A stretch of DNA of 64,000 nucleotides from Cognatundibacterium rivi (GCF_018139565.1 NZ_JAGSPK010000003.1:496001-560000); one strand, 5' to 3'. Shown: positions 8,828 through 19,298, counted from the first letter of the stretch. Translations and numbers: made by a program. The notes: a model not told the origin generated them from the letters alone.

Positions 8828-9397
8828 ATGAAATTCAGCAAATTAATCATCGCCGCTTTGGCTATCAGCGCTGCACCAGCATTCGCACAAACATACAACA
8901 TCGAACCAAACCACACTTACCCAAGTTTTGAAGCGGATCACATGGGCATTTCCGTATGGCGTGGTAAGTTCAATAAAACTAGCGGTAAAGTTGTTCTTGA
9001 TCGTGCGGCAAAAACAGGGACTGTCGATATCACTATCGATGCATCCTCTATCGATTTCGGTCATGAAAAAATGAACGAACACGCAAAATCAAAAGACATT
9101 TTCAACGTTGCTCAATTCCCGACTGCCACTTACAAAGGCACTTCGATCAAATTTGAAGGCGACACACCAGTAGCAGTTGAAGGTAACTTCACTTTGCTGG
9201 GCGTGACTAAACCACTGACATTGAAAATCAATAAATTCAAATGTATCCAGCATCCTATGTTCAAGAAAGAAGCATGCGGCGCTGACGCCTCTGCTGAATT
9301 CAAACGTACAGACTTCGGTCTGAACTACGGCATGGCTTATGGCTTCGCACCAGAAGTTAAGCTGGCTATTCAGGTTGAAGCCATCAAAGCTGACTAA
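8828..9397 (+). CDS. YceI family periplasmic protein (second copy)
   Basis: A 189-residue YceI-family beta-barrel. The signal peptide spans residues 1-20 (AAPAFA cleavage), then [28 protein letters not shown], close to classic E. coli-type Yce[31 protein letters not shown] and [15 protein letters not shown] are strongly family-typical, and two cysteines ([16 protein letters not shown]) may pair in the periplasm. AGGAGCAATT forms a strong ribosome site. The weak-stem terminator at 9449 follows. Confidence 0.93.
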   Translation: MKFSKLIIAALAISAAPAFAQTYNIEPNHTYPSFEADHMGISVWRGKFNKTSGKVVLDRAAKTGTVDITIDASSIDFGHEKMNEHAKSKDIFNVAQFPTATYKGTSIKFEGDTPVAVEGNFTLLGVTKPLTLKINKFKCIQHPMFKKEACGADASAEFKRTDFGLNYGMAYGFAPEVKLAIQVEAIKAD

Positions 9398-9448
9398 GCG
9401 GATGAATCCGGCACCATGTTTTACATGATGCTGAGCAGCTGAATGACC

Positions 9449-9478
9449 AGGCCGATCCTATGATCGGCCTTCTATTTT
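9449..9478 (+). terminator. Likely terminator after the second yceI
   Basis: A 9-bp perfect stem AGGCCGATC / GATCGGCCT with a CTAT loop and a T-rich but interrupted tail (TCTATTTT). Confidence 0.65.
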
Positions 9479-9501
9479 GAGTGTTGAATTGAGTGTGAAA
9501 T

Positions 9502-9933
9502 ATGGGTAAACGATTTCTCCGCAGCATACGTATGCTGGCCGAATGCATGCAATTATTTGAGCAAATATCGACGGCCAAAGTCCGGCAATTCGGGTTGACG
9601 CACTCCCAGTTTGACATCATCGCCACACTGGGAAATACGCAGGGCATGACATGCAAAGAACTCGGTGAAAAAACCCTGATTACCAAAGGCACGCTGACCG
9701 GCGTACTCGACCGGCTGGAACAGAAAAAACTGATTTCCCGCGAACGAGGCAACAACGACCGACGCCAGTTTTTTGTGAAACTGACGCCACTAGGGGAAGC
9801 CGCCTTTGATGAAGTTTTCCCGCATGTGGTCGCAGAAGGCGAGAAGCATTTTGCCGATTACTCAGAAGCCGATTATCAGGCACTGGAAGATGCGCTGGGT
9901 AAGCTCAGACATCATTTCAGCGCCGAAAAATAA
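9502..9933 (+). CDS. MarR family transcriptional regulator
   Basis: A 143-residue winged-helix regulator. Helix-turn-helix residues run over MTCKELGEKTLITKGTLTGVLDRLEQKKLI (about 51-80), and the wing carries the family signature DRR (GNNDRRQFFVKLT). N- and C-terminal helices make the dimer interface. It follows the b561-yceI-yceI group on the same strand and faces the RND pump genes tail to tail, so its targets cannot be read from position alone; its own neighbours or the divergently placed operator at 7.58 kb are candidates. Ligand unknown. Confidence 0.88.
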   Translation: MGKRFLRSIRMLAECMQLFEQISTAKVRQFGLTHSQFDIIATLGNTQGMTCKELGEKTLITKGTLTGVLDRLEQKKLISRERGNNDRRQFFVKLTPLGEAAFDEVFPHVVAEGEKHFADYSEADYQALEDALGKLRHHFSAEK

Positions 9934-9938
9934 TAAAT

Positions 9939-10020
9939 ATATACTCCCCCCAGTATATAAAAAGGCCTAATGTTTCTGTAGACATTAGGCCTTTTTTATT
10001 AAAATGATGGGGGAGTATAT
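9939..10020. repeat. MITE-like C-tract palindrome element, copy A
   Basis: An 82-base element bounded by perfect 12-bp terminal inverted repeats (ATATACTCCCCC at 9939 and its complement ending at 10020). The left end is itself a palindrome, ATATACT-C6-AGTATAT (9939-9958). Inside lies a strong hairpin, AAAAAGGCCTAATGT / ACATTAGGCCTTTTT (9959-9996), with A and T runs that make a bidirectional terminator between convergent marR and the RND gene. The left 18 bases recur exactly at 52315, and the internal ACATTAGG-T-run part is also shared there. No coding capacity. Confidence 0.75.
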
Positions 10021-10033
10021 GTATTTTCTGGTT

Positions 10034-13000
10034 TTACAGATGATCTCCGACGATCGGTCCCTTACCACTGAAGCGATCCAGCGCAAGATAAATCACAGGT
10101 GTAATGAACAGCGTAATCGCCTGTGAAAAAATCAAACCACCGACCACCGCAAGCCCCAGCGGCTGACGCAGTTCGGCACCGGCACCCAAGCCCAGCGCGA
10201 TCGGTAAAGCACCGACCAGCGCTGCCAGCGTCGTCATCATAATCGGACGAAAACGCTGAATACAGGCTTCCCGTATCGCTTCTGCCGGCGTCATGTTCTG
10301 ATGCCTTTGCGCATCCAGCGCGAAGTCGATCATCATGATCGCATTCTTTTTCACGATACCGATCAGCAGCAAAATACCGATGGTTGCAATCAGCGTCAGG
10401 TCTTCGCCGAACCATTTCAGTGTCAGCAAAGCACCCACCGCAGCCGATGGCAAACCAGCGAGAATCGTAATCGGATGGATGAAGCTTTCATACAGTACGC
10501 CGAGCAAAACATAAATCACCAGCAGCGCGGCAACGATCAGCACAACTTGTCCGGATTGCGAATTTTTAAACACTGCCGCATCGCCGCCATAGCTGGTGAT
10601 GATGGAGGTCGGCAATTTAATCTCTTCCCGGTATTTTTCTATACGGTTGGTTGCCTCACCCAATGCAGTATCCGGCGCCAGATTAAACGAGACCGTCACC
10701 GCCTGTAACTGACCAACGTGATTAATCGAAGTCGGCCCAACAGTACGTTTGACGGTTGCCACGCTCGACAATGGCACCAGTGTTCCGGTATTGCTGCGGA
10801 CATAAATACCGTTGATCGCGCTTTCATCTTTTTTGGCATCCGGCGCAACTTCCATGATGATCTGATAGCTATCAACATTCGTATACATCGTCGAGACCTG
10901 ACGCTCACCAAAAGCGCTGTACAAAGCTGAGCGTATGCTGTCCATGCCGACACCCAGCGTGTTCGCACGATCACGATCGATCTCAAGTGATGCCTGCAAG
11001 CCTTTCAATTGCGAATCCGTGGTCACATCTTTAAAGCCAGGATCGGCACGCAGTTTTTCCTGTAGTTTATTTGCCCAGCTATTCAGTTCACCCGCCTCGA
11101 CACTTTGCAAAATATACTGGTACTGACTTTTACTTGGACGACCACCGAGCTGCAAGTTTTGCGTAGGCCGCAGGAAGACATTAATGCCGGGAACTGCCGC
11201 CAGCTTTTTACGCAAACCATCGACCACTTCTTTCATGGGTTTGCGCTGATCGCGTGGTTTGAGGTTGATGAACATACGACCCGTATTCTGCGAGCCGCTG
11301 CCGCCGTTAAACGAGGTTGCAGTCAGTACGCTGGGGTCATCGCGGATAATTTTGGCGACCTGATCCTGCAATGCCACCATTGCCGGGAACGATGTGTCTT
11401 CCGCAGCTTCGGTGGAAACGTTGATCTGGCCGATATCCTCTTGTGGGAAAAAGCCTTTAGGAATCACATTAAACAGATACGCCGTTGCCGCGAAAGTCGC
11501 CAGCGCAATCAACAGCACAAACTTCCGGTGTCGCAACGCCAGATCAAGTCCGCTTGTATAGACACGCAACGACGCATTAAAGCCGCGCTCAAACGTATTG
11601 AGCATCGCAGCGACCAGTGGCGACGGTGCTTTCAGTTCATGTTCACTTTTCAGGAAACGACTCGCCAGCATCGGCACCAGTGTCAGAGAAACGAAGGCAG
11701 ACGCCAGAATCGCCAGACTGACGATGACCGCAAACTCATGGAACAACTGACCGATCACGCCCGGCATGAAAAAAATCGGAATAAAAACCGCCACCAGCGA
11801 AGTCGAGATAGAAATAATCGTAAAACCGACTTCGCGTGAGCCTTTTAATGCCGCCTTGAACGGCTCCTCACCGTTTTCAACGTGGCGCATGATGTTTTCC
11901 AGCATCACGATCGCATCATCGACGACCAGACCCACCGCTAAAGTCAGGCCGAGCAAAGACACGTTATCCAGCGTATAGCCAAAACCCCATAACAGACTGA
12001 TCGCGCCAACCAGCGAAACCGGCAGCGACAAAGTCGGAATGATGGTGGCGACCATGCGGCGCAGGAACAGGAAAATAACGATGACCACTAAAAATATCGT
12101 CAGCAATAACGTCAGATTCACGTCGTGCAAGGCGTCGCGGATAGAAATTGAGCGATCATTGACCAGATTCAGTTTGACTGAGGCTGGCAATTGCGCCTGA
12201 AAACCCGGTAAGGCGGATTTAATCGAATCCACCACCTTTACCGTATTCGCATCTGACTGACGCTGAATCGCTAAAGTGATGGAACTTTCGCCGTTGAAAT
12301 TAGCGGAAGTTTTCACCTGCTCGTAACTATCTTCAACGACCGCGACATCGCGCAGGCGAACCACTTGCCCACCTTTATTGCTGACCACCAGATTGGCAAA
12401 TTCTGCCGCGCTCTGCAATTGTTTATTGGCTTGCAGTGTCAACGTCTGCTTATCACCATCCAGCGTACCGACTGGTGTATTGGCATTTGATGTTTTAATA
12501 CTGCTGGCAAGCTCATCCAGCGTCAGATTACGTGCGGATAAGGCATCCGGCATGACACGTATGCGTACAGCATAGCGTTTGATACCGAAAATATTCACTT
12601 GCGCGACGCCTTCCAGCGTCGACAAACTCGGTGAAATCAAATGTTCAGCATAACTGGTCAACTCGGCCAGACTCAGCGAGGGCGACGTCAGGGCAATGAA
12701 CAATACCGGCGCATCAGCAGGATTAACCTTACGATACGAAGGTGGTGACGTCATATCGACAGGCAAGGAACGTTGCGCTCGCAACAAAGCCGCCTGCACA
12801 TCGACTGCTGCTGCGTCGATATTACGATTCTGGTCGAATTCCAGCGTCAGGGAAGTATTTCCTATCGTATTGCTGGAACTGATAATCGATAAACCGGGGA
12901 TCGTGGCGAATTGCTTTTCGAGCGGCAGCGCAACTGAAGTTGCCATCGTTTCGGGGCTGGCACCGGGAAGATTTGCATTCACACTGATGACCGGTGTGTC

Positions 13001-13120
13001 ATAGCTCGGTAAAGCCGCAATCGGAATGTAGCGGTAGGCCAGAATACCTGCGATCACAATCGACAGATTCAGCAACACCGTCATCACCGGACGGCGGATG
13101 AACAACTCAGATAAATTCAT
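10034..13120 (-). CDS. RND efflux permease (MdtB/MdtC-like)
   Basis: A 1028-residue inner-membrane proton-drug antiporter of the HAE1 RND class. It has the classic two-fold layout: helix 1 (about 11-29), a large periplasmic loop, helices 2-6, then the repeat. The proton-relay aspartates D401-D402 sit in GLVVDDAIVMLENI, and the lysine partner in GIVKKNAIMMIDFA. NPADAPVLFIALTS and LPGASPETMA are closest to MdtC/MuxC-type pumps. Its start overlaps the adaptor stop by 4 bases. Unlike mdtABC there is a single RND gene, so a homotrimer is likely, and no outer-membrane factor is encoded nearby. Substrates unknown. Confidence 0.93.
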   Translation of the reverse strand: MNLSELFIRRPVMTVLLNLSIVIAGILAYRYIPIAALPSYDTPVISVNANLPGASPETMATSVALPLEKQFATIPGLSIISSSNTIGNTSLTLEFDQNRNIDAAAVDVQAALLRAQRSLPVDMTSPPSYRKVNPADAPVLFIALTSPSLSLAELTSYAEHLISPSLSTLEGVAQVNIFGIKRYAVRIRVMPDALSARNLTLDELASSIKTSNANTPVGTLDGDKQTLTLQANKQLQSAAEFANLVVSNKGGQVVRLRDVAVVEDSYEQVKTSANFNGESSITLAIQRQSDANTVKVVDSIKSALPGFQAQLPASVKLNLVNDRSISIRDALHDVNLTLLLTIFLVVIVIFLFLRRMVATIIPTLSLPVSLVGAISLLWGFGYTLDNVSLLGLTLAVGLVVDDAIVMLENIMRHVENGEEPFKAALKGSREVGFTIISISTSLVAVFIPIFFMPGVIGQLFHEFAVIVSLAILASAFVSLTLVPMLASRFLKSEHELKAPSPLVAAMLNTFERGFNASLRVYTSGLDLALRHRKFVLLIALATFAATAYLFNVIPKGFFPQEDIGQINVSTEAAEDTSFPAMVALQDQVAKIIRDDPSVLTATSFNGGSGSQNTGRMFINLKPRDQRKPMKEVVDGLRKKLAAVPGINVFLRPTQNLQLGGRPSKSQYQYILQSVEAGELNSWANKLQEKLRADPGFKDVTTDSQLKGLQASLEIDRDRANTLGVGMDSIRSALYSAFGERQVSTMYTNVDSYQIIMEVAPDAKKDESAINGIYVRSNTGTLVPLSSVATVKRTVGPTSINHVGQLQAVTVSFNLAPDTALGEATNRIEKYREEIKLPTSIITSYGGDAAVFKNSQSGQVVLIVAALLVIYVLLGVLYESFIHPITILAGLPSAAVGALLTLKWFGEDLTLIATIGILLLIGIVKKNAIMMIDFALDAQRHQNMTPAEAIREACIQRFRPIMMTTLAALVGALPIALGLGAGAELRQPLGLAVVGGLIFSQAITLFITPVIYLALDRFSGKGPIVGDHL

Positions 13121-14394
13121 GATGCGCTCGCTGCGGATGCCGATGACGCTGCAGCAGGCTTGTCAGATGCTTTGGCTGCATTCGCTGTGTTTGCTGGCGC
13201 ACCTGATTTGTCACCTTTGCCCGACTTATCACCTTCTTTTGCGTCAGCGCCGCGCTCTTTCACCAGCGCACCAGGACGTAAATTCTGCTTTCCTTCCAGC
13301 ACCACTTTTGCGCCAGCATCAATTCCTGTCACCACTGCATCGGTACCAAAACTTTGCGTCACAACGACAGGCTTCAACTCAGCCTTAGATTCTGCATTCA
13401 CCACATATACAGACTTGCCACGCGCACCGACAACGACTGCATCTTGCGGTACAACCACTGCGTCTTTCAGCGTCTGCACACTCATTTCCAGATTCACATA
13501 CGCACCCGGCCACAGTTTCATTTCCTTGTTATCAAACACGGCTTTCACTTTGACAGTACCGGAAGCAGCATCCACAACGTTATCGACGAACTGCAACTTG
13601 CCTTTAAATTTGCTGACACCATCCGGCAAACTCGCCGTCACGTAACTATCCTGACCTTGCATACTTTGTAGTGCATCAGGCAAATTACGTTGCGGCAGCG
13701 GGAAGGTCACTGCAATCGGATTCATCTGCGTAATCGTCACCATTGCTGTCGCTGTTGCGCTCGGCTGAACTAAGGAACCCGGGAAAACGCTGATGATACC
13801 GGTGCGTCCGGCCGATGGAGAAACAATACGGTTATAGCTCAGTGCGACGCGAGCAGCAGCAACAGCGGCTTTATCCGAAGCAACGACGGCCTGCTGCGCA
13901 TCCACCAGCGTCTGACTGGAATCGAGCGCACTCTGGGCTATAAATTTTTTCGCCAGCAATTCTTTACTACGCGCCAGTTGCCGCTGATTGTCAGCCAACG
14001 TCGCCAGATCTTTATCCAGCTGGGCCTGTGCTTTGGCCAGATTGACTTCATCCGTGCGGCTGTCGAGTGTGAAAAGCACATCGCCGGCGCGCACAAACTG
14101 ACCTTCTTTGATATGCACCTTCGCCACGGTACTGGTGACCTGCGGCCGGATATCCACCGTATTCAATGCGGACACCACACCATTCGCCGCGATACGCACT
14201 GGGTAATCCCGTTTTTGGGCAACGATGGTAGACACGCTCACTGGACGACTCTGCGCATCGCTTTTGGCTCCGCTAGTTTTACCCGCAGCTAAAGGATCGG
14301 CTTTATTTATTTGAGATGGCGCGACAAAATAATAGGTGCCGCCCGCAAGTGCGGCAATCACCGCGACGATAGTAAAATTTTTCAATTGGCTCAT
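13117..14394 (-). CDS. RND pump periplasmic adaptor (membrane fusion protein)
   Basis: A 425-residue HlyD/AcrA-family adaptor linking the RND permease to an outer-membrane channel. The start is placed at 14394 (MSQLKNFTIVAVIAALAGGTYYF), with AAAGGA 10 bases upstream; an upstream in-frame ATG adds 15 unconserved residues. It has one N-terminal anchor helix and no lipobox cysteine. Domains in order: beta-barrel start and lipoyl half (NGVVSALNTVDIRPQVTSTV), a coiled-coil hairpin rich in Ala/Gln/Lys (about 120-180), lipoyl half two, then beta-barrel. The last 45 residues are a Lys/Gly then Ala/Ser-rich low-complexity tail, unusual for the family. Confidence 0.92.
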   Translation of the reverse strand: MSQLKNFTIVAVIAALAGGTYYFVAPSQINKADPLAAGKTSGAKSDAQSRPVSVSTIVAQKRDYPVRIAANGVVSALNTVDIRPQVTSTVAKVHIKEGQFVRAGDVLFTLDSRTDEVNLAKAQAQLDKDLATLADNQRQLARSKELLAKKFIAQSALDSSQTLVDAQQAVVASDKAAVAAARVALSYNRIVSPSAGRTGIISVFPGSLVQPSATATAMVTITQMNPIAVTFPLPQRNLPDALQSMQGQDSYVTASLPDGVSKFKGKLQFVDNVVDAASGTVKVKAVFDNKEMKLWPGAYVNLEMSVQTLKDAVVVPQDAVVVGARGKSVYVVNAESKAELKPVVVTQSFGTDAVVTGIDAGAKVVLEGKQNLRPGALVKERGADAKEGDKSGKGDKSGAPANTANAAKASDKPAAASSASAASAS

Positions 14395-14616
14395 GTTATT
14401 TTTATCCTTTGCAGACGCAGTAAGACTGATGCGCCACAAGAAAGTTCTACGTAATTATTTAAAAATAGGCTGAGCTGACGTCAGATCATTCAATTTAATC
14501 GCAATAACAGGGTTCTGCTGATTATCTTGCAACGCCATTTTCCTGCATGGCAAACAGATCTGAGCGACAACAACGCAAAGTGCTTTTTACAAAATACCTG
14601 CCTGCGGCAAATCCTA

Positions 14617-14650
14617 ACAAAAAAAAAGCCAGCTCGAGTGCTGGCTTTGA
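14617..14650 (-). terminator. Terminator of the queA-secF operon
   Basis: A 9-bp stem AAAGCCAGC / GCTGGCTTT with a 6-base loop; read on the minus strand it is followed by a run of about ten T. It lies about 50 bases after the secF stop. Confidence 0.9.
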
Positions 14651-14696
14651 TTTTAGATACCTATCGTTACATCATAACGACGAATATAAGCGTTTT

Positions 14697-15635
14697 TTAA
14701 ACAACGGCGCCGTCGGTATCGTCTTTTTCCTTGACCGGTTTCACCAGATCTTCACGTTTGACACCCAACCACATCGCGATGGCAGCAGCAACGAAGACAG
14801 AAGAATAAATACCGAAGCAGATACCAATCGTCAGCGCCACGGCAAAATAATGCAGAGTCGGGCCACCAATCAGTAACATCGACAACACCATCATTTGCGT
14901 ACATCCATGAGTAATGATGGTACGCGAGATCGTGCTGGTGATCGCATGATTGATCACTTCTGTCACTGACATTTTGCGCTGAGTACGGAAATTCTCGCGG
15001 ATACGATCAAAAATAATCACGGATTCATTCACCGAGTAACCCAGTACCGCCAATACCGCCGCCAGCACGGAGAGGTTGAATTCCCACTGAAAGAACGCAA
15101 AGAAGCCGAGAATAATCACCACGTCATGCAAGTTAGCAAGAATTGCCGCGACCGCAAATTTCCATTCAAAGCGTATCGCCAGATAAGCAACCACCCCCAG
15201 CACCACGAATAACAACGCCATCAAACCATCATGTGCCAGTTCGTCACCAACTTGCGCACCGACTTGTTCGACACGCTGCTGTTTCACTTCAGGGTCTTTC
15301 GCCTGCAGTGCTTTCATGACCTTCTCAGCCTGATCTGCTGCTGTCACGCCTTTCGCCAATGGCAAACGGATCACGACATCCTGTGCCTTACCAAAGGTCT
15401 GCACCGGCGCATCAACATAACCGAGGCTTTCAACGGTACGACGTATGCTGTCAACGTCGGCAGCTTTTGGATAGGTGACTTCCATCACCGTACCGCCGGT
15501 AAATTCGACAGAGAAATGCAAGCCTTTGTGCAGCAGGAAAAATACGGCGGCGACAAAAGTCAGTGCAGAGATGACATTGAAAATCAGCGCATGGCGCATG
15601 AAAGGAATGTCTTTTTTAATGCGGAATAATTCCAT
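14697..15635 (-). CDS. secF: Protein translocase subunit SecF
   Basis: An inner-membrane partner of SecD that uses the proton gradient to help complete preprotein export. The 312 residues have six transmembrane helices: one near 17-35, a periplasmic domain starting VEFTGGTVMEVTYP, then five helices with the conserved GYSVNESVIIFDRIREN and SRTIITHGCT blocks. The C-terminus is an acidic/lysine tail (KPVKEKDDTDGAVV). AGGAATTCATT precedes the ATG. It is the last gene of queA-tgt-yajC-secD-secF, 33 bases after secD. Confidence 0.96.
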   Translation of the reverse strand: MELFRIKKDIPFMRHALIFNVISALTFVAAVFFLLHKGLHFSVEFTGGTVMEVTYPKAADVDSIRRTVESLGYVDAPVQTFGKAQDVVIRLPLAKGVTAADQAEKVMKALQAKDPEVKQQRVEQVGAQVGDELAHDGLMALLFVVLGVVAYLAIRFEWKFAVAAILANLHDVVIILGFFAFFQWEFNLSVLAAVLAVLGYSVNESVIIFDRIRENFRTQRKMSVTEVINHAITSTISRTIITHGCTQMMVLSMLLIGGPTLHYFAVALTIGICFGIYSSVFVAAAIAMWLGVKREDLVKPVKEKDDTDGAVV

Positions 15636-15668
15636 AATGAATTCCTGAATTCTTATCTGGGCAATCGG

Positions 15669-17546
15669 TTATTTGGCTGCATCATCGGTTGGCTTCCAGA
15701 TCTGACCGATAGAAAGCGAAGTCAGTTTCTTCTGACGACCGTACCAGAGATTCACCACGCCACGCGACACAAAGACTGACGAGAAAATCGAGGTCAGAAT
15801 ACCGAGGCAGTGAACCACCGCAAAACCACGGATCGCACCTGAACCGAAGATCAACAAGGCCAGACCGACGATCAGCGTCGTCACGTTGGAATCCAGAATC
15901 GTTGCCCAGGCGTGGCCAAAGCCTTCTTCAATCGCCTTTTGCGGTGATCTGCCAGCACGTAACTCTTCGCGGATACGTTCATTAATCAGCACGTTCGAGT
16001 CAATCGCCATACCCAGTGCCAGCGCAATCGCGGCGATACCAGGCAAAGTCAGTGTCGCTTGCAGCAAGGACAACAAAGCGACCAGCAACAACAGATTCAC
16101 GGACAACGCCAGCACGCTAAAGAAACCGAACAACATGTAGTAGATGACCATAAAGATAGAGATCGCAGCAAAACCGTATAAGGTTGAATTGCGACCCTGC
16201 TTAATGTTTTCCACACCAAGTTGCGGGCCTATCGTACGTTCTTCGATAATTTCCATCGGTGCGGCCAGAGAACCGGCGCGCAGCAACAAGGCCAGATCGG
16301 CAGAGGCGGTAGCGGTACCCATACCGGTAATACGGAAACGCGAACCCAATTCGTCTTGAATTGTTGCAACGGTCAATATTTCACCCTTGCCTTTTTCAAA
16401 CAGCACAATCGCCATCTTCTTGCCGATCTTATTGCGAGTCGCTTCACGCATCTTGCGACCACCATCGCCATTCAGGTCAATACTTACGGCAGGCTGCTGA
16501 TGTTCGTCAAAGCTAGCTGAGGCGCCGGCAATGTAGTCACCAGTAATTACGGGATCTTTATACAAAATCGCCGGAGCACCGCGTCCAACCTTGAAAAATT
16601 CAGAGCCAAATGGAACTGGAGTGTTGTCATCGACAACGCCAATAACAGACTCATCAGCGAGACGCACTTCCAACGTTGCTGTACGTCCGATAATTTCTTT
16701 CGCCCGCGCCACGTCCTGCACACCAGGCAACTGTACAACGATGCGATCCGGGCCTTGTTGTTGAATAATCGGCTCAGCAACACCCAGCTCATTCACACGC
16801 TTGGACAAAGCGGTAATGTTTTGTTTCACGCCTTCGGTCACTACGGCTTGTAACGCTTCTGGCTTCAGGCTGATAGTGACGTTGAATTCGGTATTGTCTG
16901 CACTGACAACGTCAGTCAGATGCACGTCCGTCATTTGCGATGCTAATACGGCCTTCGCTGCGGAACGGGTTTCAGCATCACGGAACTTCACCGAGATATT
17001 ATCGCCATCGCGGCTGATGCCAGCATGACGGATATCTTTTTCACGCAATGCAGAACGTACGCTCGATTGCAGCCCCTGCACGCGCTTGGTCAAGACCGCC
17101 TTGGTATCGACCTGCATCAGGAAATGCACACCACCGCGCAAATCCAGACCGAGGTACATCGGCAGCGCATTCAGACTTTGCAGCCACTTCGGTGTATTCG
17201 GCAACAGATTGAAAGCCACCGTGTAAGTCGGATCTGTTGCGTCAGGATTCAGTGTTTTTTCGAGTATGTCTTTCGCTTTAAATTGCGTATCCGTATCAGC
17301 GAAGCGTGCGCGCACAGATCCTTGCATGCCGTTAAAGTCATAGAAAACGCCGTTATCTTTCAGGCCGGATTGCTGCAAGGCTTTTTCGACACGCGCCTTC
17401 ATGCTTTCGTCAATTTTGACGGTCGATTTCGCACTGCTGATCTGTACCGCCGGCGACTCACCAAAAAAATTTGGCGCGGTGTACAGCACACCGAATACCA
17501 GCGCAATCACAATCAACAGATACTTCCAGAGTGGGTAGCGATTCAT
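15669..17546 (-). CDS. secD: Protein translocase subunit SecD
   Basis: A 625-residue membrane component of SecDF-YajC. The start is chosen at 17546 (MNRYPLWKYLLIVIALVFGVLY) because the first transmembrane helix and homology begin there; the upstream in-frame codons look like noise. The large periplasmic region includes YLGLDLRGGVHFLMQVD (the P1 motif DLRGG) and GRTATLEVRLAD; five more helices at the C-terminus contain LALGMAIDSNVLINERIREE. No clear Shine-Dalgarno sequence is visible, and a hairpin lies between yajC and secD, which may affect expression. Confidence 0.96.
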   Translation of the reverse strand: MNRYPLWKYLLIVIALVFGVLYTAPNFFGESPAVQISSAKSTVKIDESMKARVEKALQQSGLKDNGVFYDFNGMQGSVRARFADTDTQFKAKDILEKTLNPDATDPTYTVAFNLLPNTPKWLQSLNALPMYLGLDLRGGVHFLMQVDTKAVLTKRVQGLQSSVRSALREKDIRHAGISRDGDNISVKFRDAETRSAAKAVLASQMTDVHLTDVVSADNTEFNVTISLKPEALQAVVTEGVKQNITALSKRVNELGVAEPIIQQQGPDRIVVQLPGVQDVARAKEIIGRTATLEVRLADESVIGVVDDNTPVPFGSEFFKVGRGAPAILYKDPVITGDYIAGASASFDEHQQPAVSIDLNGDGGRKMREATRNKIGKKMAIVLFEKGKGEILTVATIQDELGSRFRITGMGTATASADLALLLRAGSLAAPMEIIEERTIGPQLGVENIKQGRNSTLYGFAAISIFMVIYYMLFGFFSVLALSVNLLLLVALLSLLQATLTLPGIAAIALALGMAIDSNVLINERIREELRAGRSPQKAIEEGFGHAWATILDSNVTTLIVGLALLIFGSGAIRGFAVVHCLGILTSIFSSVFVSRGVVNLWYGRQKKLTSLSIGQIWKPTDDAAK

Positions 17547-17576
17547 AATAAAAATAGAAATGGAAGCTGAAAAGCA

Positions 17577-17609
17577 CAACGCAGCCCGGATATCGATCGG
17601 ACTGCGTTG
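17577..17609 (-). promoter_or_regulatory. Hairpin in the yajC-secD gap
   Basis: Inverted repeat CAACGCAG / CTGCGTTG with additional inner pairing (CCG/CGG), about 30 bases before the secD start on the minus strand. It has no T-tract. Possibly an mRNA processing or translation-control stem. Confidence 0.4.
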
Positions 17610-17623
17610 CCGGTATTTACTGA

Positions 17624-17947
17624 TTAAATCGCTTTGATGGTGCCTTTAGGCAACAACATAGTGACAGCTACTTTTTGCACAACGATCTCTGTGCCTTCGG
17701 CGACTTCTATCGTCACATAGCTCTCATTAACTTTGGTCACTTTGCCGAGCAGGCCGCCGGAAGTCACTACTTCATCATTCTTCGCCAGCGCTTCCATCAT
17801 TGCTTTTTGTTCTTTCTGGCGCTTCATTTGTGGTCGTATCATCAGGAAATACAAAACCACAAACATTAATACCAGAGGCAGGAAACTCATCAGGCCACCA
17901 TCAGCACCAGCACCCGCAGATTGCGCATAAGCGTTAGAAATAAACAC
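17624..17947 (-). CDS. yajC: Preprotein translocase subunit YajC
   Basis: A small single-span inner-membrane protein of the SecDF-YajC complex. The 107 residues comprise a short periplasmic N-terminus (FISNAYAQSAGAGADGG), one helix (about 20-40, LPLVLMFVVLYFLMIRPQ), and the basic YajC motif RPQMKRQKEQKAMMEAL with NDEVVTSGGLLGKV. The start is GTG at 17947; there is no upstream ATG in this reading frame near the expected length. It lies 172 bases downstream of tgt and 77 upstream of secD. Confidence 0.95.
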   Translation of the reverse strand: MFISNAYAQSAGAGADGGLMSFLPLVLMFVVLYFLMIRPQMKRQKEQKAMMEALAKNDEVVTSGGLLGKVTKVNESYVTIEVAEGTEIVVQKVAVTMLLPKGTIKAI

Positions 17948-18119
17948 GTTCAGACTCCGTTAATTGTATAAATATTATCCAGCCAGTGTTGAGCGAGATA
18001 ATGATAAATAGTGACGATAAACTACTTTTCAAGCAGTAAAGCGCCACATTCTAGCACTGCTCTTGCTCAGAACTAGCGAAAAAAGCCAGATACAGACTAA
18101 GAAGCAGACTAAGAGCCGA

Positions 18120-19298
<1,179 letters not shown>

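Noticed and set aside
11105..11839. 244-codon plus-strand frame inside the RND permease
   Set aside because: His/Arg/Gln-rich antisense shadow; the permease frame is fully conserved across the same bases.
18093..18114. CAGACTAAGA tandem repeat between tgt and yajC
   Set aside because: Short, in a gap without promoter-like context; could be simple slippage.
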